Source of the DNA: Liminaster sp045576355
GTDB lineage: Bacteria > Bacteroidota > Bacteroidia > Bacteroidales > UBA3663
Direction of reading: 5' to 3'
Length of the DNA: 64,000 bases
NCBI GenBank assembly: GCA_045576355.1
Contig: JAZNGG010000027.1
Span: forward strand, 1 to 64,000
Shown: one piece after another, positions 55,036 to 63,522 of the stretch
Layout: every line of letters begins with the position of its first letter
How positions within the stretch are numbered: the first letter of the stretch is position 1
The notes under the pieces: generated by a model
The model's input: the letters and a program-made list of their open reading frames with translations, nothing else
Told to the model about the DNA's origin: nothing
Databases searched by the model: none
Made by a program: the position numbers and the translations under genes

Positions 55036-55476
55036 CTACAGCCACTTTTTCTGCCATTCCAGATAATAATCCGGGGGAAGAAGAAGGAGTTCTCCGGCAG
55101 CATCGATAAAGACCTGAGTAGTACGGCCGATGACACATAGCTTTCCATCGCTACGGCGGCGCACCTCATAAGTAAAGTCAAGTCGGGCTCCGCGCCGATA
55201 GTGATAACGAGTGGTCACCAAAGCTTCATCATTGAGCATGAGTGGAGCATAATATTTAAGGTCAAGATCAACGACAGGAGCCGGGATCCCACTTTTCAAA
55301 ATGTCTCCATAACCGATACCGGCATAGTGTCGCCCAAAAGCCTCACGCCCATCTTCCAGGTAGCGAACGTATGAACCATGCCACACACGCCCCATAAGAT
55401 CAATGTCGCTAAAACGTACGATGATGGTATGGGTGTACTCGAGTGTGGGTTGCTCGTCATAGGGGACTGCTCTCAT
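55036..55476 (-). CDS. Hotdog-fold acyl-CoA/ACP thioesterase
   Basis: 146 residues of the 4-hydroxybenzoyl-CoA thioesterase/YbgC type. VRFSDIDLMGRVWHGSYVRY (about residues 20-39) holds the catalytic Asp region and is the family signature; DLDLKYYAPLMLNDEALVTT follows. Members release acyl chains from CoA or carrier protein. It is the last of four same-strand genes (FAD oxidoreductase, FabG-like reductase, LolA-like carrier, thioesterase); the upstream LolA-like stop is only 6 nt away. In many Bacteroidota this mix occurs in aryl polyene or flexirubin-type pigment clusters. Confidence 0.85.
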   Translation of the reverse strand: MRAVPYDEQPTLEYTHTIIVRFSDIDLMGRVWHGSYVRYLEDGREAFGRHYAGIGYGDILKSGIPAPVVDLDLKYYAPLMLNDEALVTTRYHYRRGARLDFTYEVRRRSDGKLCVIGRTTQVFIDAAGELLLLPPDYYLEWQKKWL

Positions 55477-55482
55477 AACACA

Positions 55483-56112
55483 TCAAGGAATGAGGAAATG
55501 GCTATCCGGGACAGGAGCATCCAATGTGAACTCTCCAAATGTATATAATGTGTAGTTAGCACCTTTCTCGTTGAGACGAACGCTTTTAAGAGCACCGGCT
55601 TTGAGATCCACCACTACAACAAAAGAACGATAAAGCATCTTGCGTCGAGCCTTAGCATCTGCGACACGGGGCTGAATGGTCATCGTCATAAGATCTCCTT
55701 CACGCTCGACATCGACATCGGCTACTTCATCCAGGGACACATCGCTTTCCTGTCCGGTGCTGAAGTTCTTAAGTAAAGTTTTCAGAGCCTCCATCTGAGT
55801 GTTACCCTTAGCAGACATCGTACTGGGCTTTCCATCTCTTACCATTGTAAACTCATCGCCTTTGATCAGAAGCATATCCTTGCCTCCCTCAAATGTAAGA
55901 CACATATTAGAGGGTTTCTTAAAATAAAACATCCCTTTAGAAACAACATCATCTGCCAGCATTGCATTATGACGGGTCTGTGTAACCGGAGCTGTCAGGG
56001 TTTTCATCTCCTTAAAGCGTTGTTGTGCTTGCTTCATCATCTCTTCATCTTGAGCCACAAGAGAGAGGCATGCTGCCAAAAAGAGAGTCAATAAGGACAA
56101 AACTTTTTTCAT
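55483..56112 (-). CDS. LolA-like outer-membrane lipoprotein carrier protein
   Basis: 209 residues with a signal peptide (cleavage near LSLVAQDE), so periplasmic. The order of strands (MFYFKKPSNMCLTFEGGKDM, LLIKGDEFTMVRDGKP, then VVVVDLKAGALKSVRLNEKG) is that of LolA-type half-barrels that carry lipids or lipoproteins across the periplasm. LolA-like proteins also occur inside polyene pigment clusters, where they are thought to carry the lipid product. The thioesterase gene follows after 6 nt, which favours that special role over the general LolA. Which of the two applies is inference. Confidence 0.75.
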   Translation of the reverse strand: MKKVLSLLTLFLAACLSLVAQDEEMMKQAQQRFKEMKTLTAPVTQTRHNAMLADDVVSKGMFYFKKPSNMCLTFEGGKDMLLIKGDEFTMVRDGKPSTMSAKGNTQMEALKTLLKNFSTGQESDVSLDEVADVDVEREGDLMTMTIQPRVADAKARRKMLYRSFVVVVDLKAGALKSVRLNEKGANYTLYTFGEFTLDAPVPDSHFLIP

Positions 56113-56247
56113 TGTTATAAAAATGTTAGATAGTTAGTATCTCGTTAAGACGTTGACGTACTGAGAGATTAACCCTCACTATATTTATGATTTAATAGAA
56201 TCGGAAAAGATTAAAAATCAACATTAAAAACGAATAAACGGGAAAGA

Positions 56248-56976
56248 TTAAGTATATAAACCTCCATTGATAGAGATCACTTCACCCGTGATATAAGAAG
56301 ATGCGGGAGAAGCCAAAAATCCGACTAACTCAGCGACCTCCTCGGGAGTACCGAAACGGGCTGCCGGAATCTGCTTCTTGAGTGTAGCCTCGTCCAATCC
56401 ATCGACCATATCTGTCTTGATAAATCCGGGAGCAACAGCGTTGACCGTAACATTTTTACGAGCCACCTCTTGAGCCAAGGCTTTGGTGGCAGCAATCATA
56501 CCTCCTTTAGCTGCAGAGTAATTAGTCTGTCCAGGAAGACCTTTCAGACCGGAAAGGGATGCCATATTGATAATGCGGCCATATTTATGCACCAACATCG
56601 GCTGGAGAAGAGGTTGGGTAACGTTATAAAAACCTCCCAAAGAAATGTTGAGGACACGGCTCCAGTCTTCCTCCGGCATGAAAACCATGATGTTATCTCG
56701 ACGGATACCGGCATTGTTTACAACCACTTCGATATATTCTTCGGGATGTGCCGCTTGCCACCCCTCAATGGCAGAGCGCGTTTGAGCCGCATCAGCTACA
56801 TCAAATTGAAGCATCTCTCCCTCTGATCCGGCCTCGCGAATCAAAGCTAACGTGTTTTCGGCTTCAGTAGTGTTAGAGACATAATTAATGATGATGGCAT
56901 AACCCATGCGGGCAAGTTTGATACTTACGGCGCGACCGATACCCCGGCTTCCGCCTGTTACTAATGCATATTTCAT
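56248..56976 (-). CDS. FabG-like 3-oxoacyl-ACP reductase (short-chain dehydrogenase)
   Basis: 242 residues of the classical short-chain dehydrogenase type. NADP binding is by VTGGSRGIGRAVSI (about residues 6-19). NNAGIRRDN, catalytic Ser in NMASLSGLKG, and the Y-x-x-x-K pair in NYSAAKGGM (about 150-158) follow. VNAVAPGFIKTDM and YITGEVISINGGLYT are FabG signatures. It reduces 3-ketoacyl chains on carrier protein. Its setting, between an FAD oxidoreductase and a LolA-like carrier, suggests it serves a specialised lipid or polyene pathway rather than being the main fatty-acid reductase. The spacer after it (56113-56247) shows nothing notable. Confidence 0.9.
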   Translation of the reverse strand: MKYALVTGGSRGIGRAVSIKLARMGYAIIINYVSNTTEAENTLALIREAGSEGEMLQFDVADAAQTRSAIEGWQAAHPEEYIEVVVNNAGIRRDNIMVFMPEEDWSRVLNISLGGFYNVTQPLLQPMLVHKYGRIINMASLSGLKGLPGQTNYSAAKGGMIAATKALAQEVARKNVTVNAVAPGFIKTDMVDGLDEATLKKQIPAARFGTPEEVAELVGFLASPASSYITGEVISINGGLYT

Positions 56977-57002
56977 AGTTAATGTAATTTAATTCTGTAT
57001 TA

Positions 57003-58484
57003 TCAATTAGTTTGTGTTATCTTATAAGCAGCCTCCCGACCGATGATTTCCGCACAAGTAAAGAGGGAGGTCATAGAGACTCCCAGCAAACCATGAAGTG
57101 TAAGGCTTTGTCCTGTAAGGAGCAGATTAGGGACCGGTGTCTTAGGAGAAAGCAAAGTCATCATAGGATTTTGCCAATCCTTACGGACACCATAGGCTGA
57201 CCCTTCTGGTGTATATGTATAGTCACGATAGGTGAGCGGTGTAGATGAGTAATGAGCCTCGACCATCGAGTGAAGTCCGGGAATAAACCGCTCGGCAAGG
57301 TCGATACACTCTCGGGTCTTACGCTCTTTAAATGCTTTGTATTCCTCGCCACGATGGCCCACTTTGGTATCACTCCATTGAGAAACTTTTTCCCATGGCA
57401 TCGGAGTGAGCAGATCGAGGATGCGAACATCTGTTGTGCCATCCTCCGGCACACGACATGAGATCAAGATGCCTGATACGGGATCATTGGTCTTATAATA
57501 TTCCCAAACATTGGCTTCCCGATAGACATACTGATTCCAGTTGAAGTATGGCAACATCCCCGGCTTAATAACCAAAGAGGTCGTAAACATTCCATATGTG
57601 TTGCTTAGGGAGTGCATCCGGCGACGATAAATCTTTTTAATACAAGAACTCTCTTTGATCAAATCTAACGTAACTGTCGGATGAAGATTACTGATAAAGG
57701 TCTCTGCTTCATAACACTCTCCGGAGACAAGGCGTGCTGCAGATATCTTTCCTCCAGTCTCAATCAACTCTTCTACTTCAGCTTTACATATCACTTCTCC
57801 GCCCATGCAACAGATGTCTCTAACCAGGGAGTCAACAAGTAAAGATCCGTCTCCTTTCAATCGCCAGGAACTCTCGATAAAAGAGTTATTGCCTTGAGCA
57901 AAGGTATAGAGCGGTAAAGTTTCCATGTTAAGTTCCATCTTAAGAGACGAACCACATAAAACATGAGGTAATAATGGGTCGCTAAAAGTCTCTTTTAAAA
58001 ATTGGTATGCACTTCTCCCAAAGAGTGTTTGTGTCATAAAATTGACCTCATCGCGAGGAAGTATAGCATCGTGCAGATGACTTCCCACGTCTTTCATGAC
58101 ACTGACATAATGCTGCAAGGCCTGGCGTTCAGCTGGAAATTCTTGAGCCAGGTTTTCAGCAAAAGCCTCATGTCCCTCTGCATAACGGAAATTACGTTCT
58201 CCAATCATCACATGATCAAATCCTGAGGGATCCAAATGTTGCCATGGAAGGTCCATCAGATTTAAATACTTGAAAATGGGATAGAGAGAGTTGCCGGGAG
58301 CCAATCCCCCGACATAATGCAGACCCGTATCTAAAGCGACCCCTCTGCGGCAGTAACTTTGCATACACCCGCCAGCCTGGGCTTCTTTTTCTAACACACA
58401 GACTTTATAACCATGTTTGGAAAGTATGTATCCACACTCCAAGCCTCCGAGACCACTGCCGATAATGATAATATCGTATTTCAA
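57003..58484 (-). CDS. FAD-dependent oxidoreductase of the phytoene desaturase/retinol saturase type
   Basis: 493 residues. The FAD-binding motif IIIGSGLGGLECGYILSKHG (about residues 5-24) is followed by VCVLEKEAQAGGCMQSY. The C-terminal LLTGQSLTLHGLLGVSMTSL is typical of the CrtI/CrtISO/retinol saturase family. Members desaturate, isomerise or reduce conjugated polyene chains. It is the first gene of a four-gene run with fatty-acid type enzymes, which fits a polyene or related lipid. No ketosynthase, carrier protein or ammonia-lyase is nearby, so a full pigment pathway is not shown. Confidence 0.85.
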   Translation of the reverse strand: MKYDIIIIGSGLGGLECGYILSKHGYKVCVLEKEAQAGGCMQSYCRRGVALDTGLHYVGGLAPGNSLYPIFKYLNLMDLPWQHLDPSGFDHVMIGERNFRYAEGHEAFAENLAQEFPAERQALQHYVSVMKDVGSHLHDAILPRDEVNFMTQTLFGRSAYQFLKETFSDPLLPHVLCGSSLKMELNMETLPLYTFAQGNNSFIESSWRLKGDGSLLVDSLVRDICCMGGEVICKAEVEELIETGGKISAARLVSGECYEAETFISNLHPTVTLDLIKESSCIKKIYRRRMHSLSNTYGMFTTSLVIKPGMLPYFNWNQYVYREANVWEYYKTNDPVSGILISCRVPEDGTTDVRILDLLTPMPWEKVSQWSDTKVGHRGEEYKAFKERKTRECIDLAERFIPGLHSMVEAHYSSTPLTYRDYTYTPEGSAYGVRKDWQNPMMTLLSPKTPVPNLLLTGQSLTLHGLLGVSMTSLFTCAEIIGREAAYKITQTN

Positions 58485-58518
58485 TGTTGTTTTATTTTGA
58501 AATTAACAGATCTTGCCG

Positions 58519-58526
58519 CAAAGATA
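58519..58526 (-). promoter_or_regulatory. Probable -7 element of the FAD oxidoreductase gene
   Basis: On the minus strand TATCTTTG, a perfect TAnnTTTG, 35 nt upstream of the start codon. No -33 box at the normal distance. Confidence 0.5.
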
Positions 58527-58581
58527 ACGATAATTTTACAAAGTCGGAAACTTTTGGCTCAAAGCACTCCAAAAACATTTG

Positions 58582-58621
58582 ACGTCGACCTACCTCGGCG
58601 TATATAGAGGTAAATCGACGT
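58582..58621 (-). terminator. Terminator after the glycosyltransferase gene
   Basis: ACGTCGACCTACCTC (58582-58596) pairs with GAGGTAAATCGACGT (58607-58621) except for two bases. On the minus strand it is followed by CAAATGTTTTTGG. Confidence 0.7.
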
Positions 58622-58656
58622 CTGACTATGTTTTAAAGGTATTAGATATATATAAT

Positions 58657-59472
58657 TTAGAGTTTCTCTTTTTCTAATTTGGAAAAACGATGAAGTCGAA
58701 AATAAGAGTTAGGAATTTGCTTGAACGGAGCCAAAAAGAATTGAGGAATCTTGCGAGAGACCTTTTTTATCAAAGCGACACGAGGAGTGATGCCATGACG
58801 ATAATAACATCCTAAATCTTCACGCCACTTAAGCCAGGTCTTGCTTAAAGAAGTAGAGAGTCCTCCATTGCACATGATGACAAGATAGCGATTGAGATAC
58901 TCCACATGCAGAGTAGTGCGGAGCATAATACGCAACAACCAATCCGTATCGGATGCGATCTGATAATCTTCTCTGAAATAACCAAACTCGTCAAAAACTT
59001 CCCGACGAACAAATACTGCCGTGTGGAGCGGAAGCCAACCATTAAACATCTTTTGACGATTGAACGAACCGCTGACCCAGTCGCGAATCACCCAATTACG
59101 ATGCTTCTCATCGACGAAGATGCCATTACCATAGACTACATCACAACCAGTGGTCTTAAAAACCTTTACCACATCTTCGATGACACGATCATCATAGAGA
59201 CAATCATCCGAATGAACCCAGCCGATTACCTCTCCCTGTGCCAGTTTTACCCCTTTATTTAGCCCCTGGTACACTCCGCTATCCGGCTCGGAAAGCAAGT
59301 GTGTCACACGAGCAGAATTACACTTACGAACCACATCAATCGTCCGATCCGTAGAGGCAGCATCAACAATAATGTGCTCTATGTTCGGATAAGTCTGACG
59401 AGCGACACAGAAAACAGATTCTGCTATCGTGTGTTCTCGATTTCGACAAGTGGTTACGAGGGAGACTTTCAT
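58657..59472 (-). CDS. Family 2 glycosyltransferase
   Basis: 271 residues. The GT-A start SLVTTCRNREHTIAESV, then IIVDAASTDRTIDVV and the DxD-type metal motif in GWVHSDDCLYDD (about residues 84-95) are clear. It is a soluble or peripheral enzyme that adds one sugar in polysaccharide or lipopolysaccharide synthesis. A conserved part (DTDWLLRIMLR) around residue 180 contains the likely catalytic acid. It follows the OmpA-family gene by 23 nt and is probably co-transcribed. Confidence 0.9.
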   Translation of the reverse strand: MKVSLVTTCRNREHTIAESVFCVARQTYPNIEHIIVDAASTDRTIDVVRKCNSARVTHLLSEPDSGVYQGLNKGVKLAQGEVIGWVHSDDCLYDDRVIEDVVKVFKTTGCDVVYGNGIFVDEKHRNWVIRDWVSGSFNRQKMFNGWLPLHTAVFVRREVFDEFGYFREDYQIASDTDWLLRIMLRTTLHVEYLNRYLVIMCNGGLSTSLSKTWLKWREDLGCYYRHGITPRVALIKKVSRKIPQFFLAPFKQIPNSYFRLHRFSKLEKEKL

Positions 59473-59495
59473 ATCCTTAATAGGGCCTATGAAGA

Positions 59496-60995
59496 TTAAT
59501 AACTCTTTTCTATTTTGCTTTTGACACGACCGTCCATCAACTCACTATCGTCTTTGAAACTCTTTTCCTTGATGATCTTATAGTCTTCGCCAAGCGGAGC
59601 AACGATAACACATCGATTGAAACGATGGTGTCCATTTTCGCGTAGGAACGGCAACTCCAACTCCAAATCTCCACCTCCTACAATGAGCTGATTAGGATTG
59701 ACACCATAAGTGTTGACCAAGACATCAGCCACTACCTCTGCTCGCTTTTGACAAAGCCACTCATTACGCTTACGAGATCCTACCTCCAAATCGGCAAATC
59801 CACGCACGAGGAAGTGTTGTCCCGGCACTTTCTTGATCAAATCTGCATAAAAACCTAAGTTGAGTACATGGACATGAGCCAACTCGATACGGTCAATCTG
59901 GAAAAATGCAGCTTGAATAAGTTCCGGAGGGAGCTGAACCATCTGATTTCCGGAAGGAAGATTGTTTATATAATTGGCCAACTGATCTCCCTCACGATAA
60001 GCATCATTAAGTTGATTTTGCAAGTCTGACTCATCATAACCCAATCGCTGGAAGTGAATCACTCGAGAGAATTTATAGGCTAAACCAACCATAGCAGAAA
60101 ACTTATAGGCACTACATTGTTCTGCAAAACCTTCTATATCATCTCCTTGCCAAGAAGCATTCAGGTCAAGATAGACACCCCATCGTTTAGAAAAATTAGC
60201 ATTAATCATACCTCCCACAGACCAAAAAGGGACAAAACAAGACCCCTCACGATTGCCAAGATCATGAGCAGAATAAGCCAAACCAGGGCCTAAATAGACA
60301 TAAAGATCAAAAGGATTATAGATCAACTCACGACCTGCACAGAGATTGAGGACATCAAGCATTACATCTCCTCGGAAAGTGACTGTCGAATATTTGAGTT
60401 GTTGTTCCCATGATGAGAAGCCTTCTTCCTGTGGATAGTCCTCCCAATTATCTGTAAATGTAGAAAGATGCGCCGTATTTACTTTTTTCCTATATTTGGA
60501 TAGTTGTCCGTTTACTCTAACACTCCAATAAGGATGAATATCTTTGATAAATCCGATTTCAAACTGAGAGCCAAGACGAAACTCATCGTCCATACCATCC
60601 AAAACTACGGACTGAGCTCCGGCCCCAATCGTCCATGTCCAATTATCTCGAAAAGAGTTGAATGCATAATGGGCTTTCAGATAACGCTTCCAGTCAGAAG
60701 TATCATTTAAGGCATACCAATATTGATCTCTTACACGTGGATCTTTAGTTTTTTTGATTTCCCGACGGGTAAACTCAAGAGGATTACGAAAACGTCCTTC
60801 CGGCATTGTGTCTCCATAAACAAACAAGTTATTTTCATCATCAATAACGACCGTATCCGCTCCTACGCTCCTGCCAAACGTATAATCCTTTATGATATCT
60901 CCTTTTTCCTGTGCGAGGACAGATATTCCACCCCATAAACAATAGAGTGCAACGATCCAAACCACATTAAACAATCTTCCTTGGTGCATATACAT
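59496..60995 (-). CDS. OmpA-family outer-membrane protein
   Basis: 499 residues with a signal peptide ending near SVLAQEK. Residues 30-310 have alternating aromatic strands (WTWTIGAGAQSVVLDG, YWSVRVNGQLSKY, WGVYLDLNASWQ), as in outer-membrane barrels. Residues about 370-485 form an OmpA C-terminal-like domain: LVRGFADLEVGSRKRNEWLC, then KRAEVVADVLVNTYGV, but with FADLEVG where the usual peptidoglycan-binding Asp and Arg pattern differs slightly. The protein probably links outer membrane and cell wall. It opens a unit with a GT2 gene, an unusual partner that ties it to surface polysaccharide. ATG two codons downstream (MHQGRL) is an alternative start. Confidence 0.85.
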   Translation of the reverse strand: MYMHQGRLFNVVWIVALYCLWGGISVLAQEKGDIIKDYTFGRSVGADTVVIDDENNLFVYGDTMPEGRFRNPLEFTRREIKKTKDPRVRDQYWYALNDTSDWKRYLKAHYAFNSFRDNWTWTIGAGAQSVVLDGMDDEFRLGSQFEIGFIKDIHPYWSVRVNGQLSKYRKKVNTAHLSTFTDNWEDYPQEEGFSSWEQQLKYSTVTFRGDVMLDVLNLCAGRELIYNPFDLYVYLGPGLAYSAHDLGNREGSCFVPFWSVGGMINANFSKRWGVYLDLNASWQGDDIEGFAEQCSAYKFSAMVGLAYKFSRVIHFQRLGYDESDLQNQLNDAYREGDQLANYINNLPSGNQMVQLPPELIQAAFFQIDRIELAHVHVLNLGFYADLIKKVPGQHFLVRGFADLEVGSRKRNEWLCQKRAEVVADVLVNTYGVNPNQLIVGGGDLELELPFLRENGHHRFNRCVIVAPLGEDYKIIKEKSFKDDSELMDGRVKSKIEKSY

Positions 60996-61090
60996 TCGTT
61001 CAATTACTATTGAGAAGAAATTTGTGACGCTAAAAATGAGGTATTTATGTTGTATTCCTCAAAAAATCATGCTGTTTATAAATTTGACGA

Positions 61091-61120
61091 CAAAGATACA
61101 AATTAAATAATAATAACCAA
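61091..61120 (-). promoter_or_regulatory. Promoter of the OmpA-family gene
   Basis: On the minus strand TTG (61120-61118), a 19-nt spacer and TATCTTTG (61098-61091). Leader about 90 nt. Confidence 0.7.
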
Positions 61121-61191
61121 AATTATCGGAAATAATTTTCCTAAAATATCTCTTTTTTACTCTCAAAATATAAAGAATACATGTTAAACAA

Positions 61192-62340
61192 TCAATTTTT
61201 ACCTTCGCGGGCTATTTCTCCCTCATAAAAGCAATACATCTTTTTGGCAACCTCTGTGATCGAAAAACGTTTGGAGAGAATTCTCCTTCCTAATCTTCCT
61301 TTATACTCTAATTGATCAGCATCTAAAGACACGACCTCTCTCAAAGTGGCATGTAAAGCCTCTACCGATGGAGAAATCCACCATCCACAAGCCTCTTCTT
61401 CCAAAAGGCGCCATGGAGTACCTGTAGTCGTAATAACCGGTGTTCCCACCCCCAGGGCTTCGGCTACAACCAAGCCAAAGTTCTCCGAATAAGTCGGTAA
61501 AACCAAAAGATCAGCATCTCGAAGCAACTGCCACTTACGTTCTCCATAAACTGGTCCAAGAAAGAAGACTATTTGACTTATACCTTTTGTCTCTACCATC
61601 CGTTTCAGACTTAAAACATAGTCAGGATCTCCATCACCGACAATATTAAGGTGCGGACAGTTTGGCATATCCTTCATCGCAGCTAAGGCCTTTATCAGCA
61701 ACTCGAGTCCCTTTTTGGGATGTATCCGACTCATAAATAACAGAGAATGAACGTGTCTCCACTCTTTCTTCATCTGCATCGCATCGACATCAACTCCAAG
61801 AGGAAGGGTTTTGACTCGTGTATTCCAATTCAAGGCAAGCAGATGGTCTTTTTCACTTTCCGCAGTTGTTATTACGGATGTTACAGAGCGCACTGCCCGA
61901 CGCTGATAAAGAAGCATCGCAGGGAATTTCCGACTCCAATAATGTCTCTTTATAATCCATGGTTCCAACATCCCATGAGGAGAGAGAAAGACAGGGCGCT
62001 CACCTCTCTCTGTATGATGCCTCTTATCCCATGACTGAAACCAAAATTGTAACAATGCGCACTGAGGCATCCAACAACAATTGACATGAAACAAATCCGG
62101 AAAAAGAGTATCTAACAAAGCCAGCCACTGTCGTCGCATCTCTCGCCATTGATACAAACTGCCTGGAATCTTATGTAAAGTTGCACCTGCAATCGAAGTT
62201 ACATTTTCACTCGCAGGGGTATCCAAAATACAAACATGAAGATCACATAGCTTCCCCAAAGCCGGTGCCAACTGCAACATGTATGTTGTGGTTCCTCCAT
62301 CTTTCAGCGATAGGCTTGGTATAAAATGCAAGACTCTCAT
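61192..62340 (-). CDS. Family 4 glycosyltransferase
   Basis: 382 residues from the ATG at 62340 (MRVLHFIPSLSLKDGG); an upstream in-frame start would overlap the preceding gene. GT-B fold: N-terminal acceptor half, then FMSRIHPKKGLELLIKALA (about residues 195-215) and the donor-site LLVLPTYSENFGLVVAEALG (about 280-300), with the E-x7-E type pattern of retaining GT4 enzymes. It adds a sugar during surface polysaccharide synthesis. It starts 14 nt past the stop of the next GT4 gene upstream, so the three right-hand genes form one operon. Confidence 0.92.
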   Translation of the reverse strand: MRVLHFIPSLSLKDGGTTTYMLQLAPALGKLCDLHVCILDTPASENVTSIAGATLHKIPGSLYQWREMRRQWLALLDTLFPDLFHVNCCWMPQCALLQFWFQSWDKRHHTERGERPVFLSPHGMLEPWIIKRHYWSRKFPAMLLYQRRAVRSVTSVITTAESEKDHLLALNWNTRVKTLPLGVDVDAMQMKKEWRHVHSLLFMSRIHPKKGLELLIKALAAMKDMPNCPHLNIVGDGDPDYVLSLKRMVETKGISQIVFFLGPVYGERKWQLLRDADLLVLPTYSENFGLVVAEALGVGTPVITTTGTPWRLLEEEACGWWISPSVEALHATLREVVSLDADQLEYKGRLGRRILSKRFSITEVAKKMYCFYEGEIAREGKN

Positions 62341-62354
62341 AGATCCAATTCTTT

Positions 62355-63515
62355 TCAAAAAATATCCAATGCCTTTCTCATACACTCCGCTGCACACTCC
62401 GGAGCTATATACTGCCAAGCCCAAAGACGACGCTCCTCTCTTAAAGACAAAATCGAATGTCTGTCTGTATATAATCGCTCTAAAGATGATGAAAGTTGGA
62501 CCACACTTGTCGGCGAAAAAGTAATAGGACGTATATGCTTGGGCATCTCATCCCACAACTGTGTAGCGCCACAACGAATGCTACACAAAGGATATACTCC
62601 CCAATAGAGAGCCTCATTGACCACTGCACCCCAACCATCATGAAGTGATGGTAAGACAAGAACATCGGCAACAGCCATCTCTTGCTGCACTTGCTCCATG
62701 GGAAGAACACCTTTATAATCGACATACGCTTCAAGTCCTAACCGCTCCGTCTCTTGGAGTAGTCTCTCCTTCTCATCTCCTCCACCAATAACTGTAAGAT
62801 GAAACGCGGAGCGAAGGGAGGGAGACAAAGAGCCCAATGCCCGAAGCAAGAGAATCAAATTTTTACGATGTGATAATTCCCCCACAAAGAGTAATCTGAT
62901 TCTCTTTATTTCTACCCTTGAAACATCTCTATCCATTGTGCTCAAATTACGAGAATCAGCATCTCCCTCGTTTAAATCAGTTGTGACTATGGGTAATGCA
63001 GGGGTATAATAAAAAGGTATGACACGCCAACGTCTGCTCCAACTCCGATAATAATCAGCACAACCTTTACCGATGGCAAAGACAAAATCTATCGAGGGGA
63101 CAAAACGAAAATCCTGGATTAAAAAACGAAGACGATGCATCCACAAAGGATAACGATAAAGATAAGGAGGCTCAGTTATCAATCCTCGGTGGAAATTAAA
63201 TAACATTCCCATACGGAACCATCTGAAAATGTGTCGATCAGCACGGATACCTCCATAGAGACAGATCCCGGACGAAGACTTCCTCTCCAAATCGGCATAT
63301 AGTCTCAATACATCATCATCCGATGGAGCTATCATTACCTGAAGATGCTCCGGTTCAGTAGTCACTTCAGAAGACCATCCCAAACCAACACGTCCATCAC
63401 AAGTGACGCAAGGAGCTACGACAGTGACAAATGCCACATCAGCCCTCTGTGCCAAACACCTGATATAAGGCATTTGGTGAGGGCTGACGCAATTCTGAAA
63501 AAAGATGATATGCAT
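62355..63515 (-). CDS. Family 4 glycosyltransferase
   Basis: 386 residues, starting MHIIFFQNCVSPHQMPYIR, a typical GT-B N-terminus. LLFVGELSHRKNLILLLRAL (about residues 210-230) and ADVLVLPSLHDGWGAVVNEA (about 285-305) are the GT4 donor-binding signatures. It belongs to the polysaccharide operon, 7 nt after the GT2 gene upstream. The acceptor and sugar are unknown. Confidence 0.92.
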   Translation of the reverse strand: MHIIFFQNCVSPHQMPYIRCLAQRADVAFVTVVAPCVTCDGRVGLGWSSEVTTEPEHLQVMIAPSDDDVLRLYADLERKSSSGICLYGGIRADRHIFRWFRMGMLFNFHRGLITEPPYLYRYPLWMHRLRFLIQDFRFVPSIDFVFAIGKGCADYYRSWSRRWRVIPFYYTPALPIVTTDLNEGDADSRNLSTMDRDVSRVEIKRIRLLFVGELSHRKNLILLLRALGSLSPSLRSAFHLTVIGGGDEKERLLQETERLGLEAYVDYKGVLPMEQVQQEMAVADVLVLPSLHDGWGAVVNEALYWGVYPLCSIRCGATQLWDEMPKHIRPITFSPTSVVQLSSSLERLYTDRHSILSLREERRLWAWQYIAPECAAECMRKALDIF

Positions 63516-63522
63516 ATCCGTA

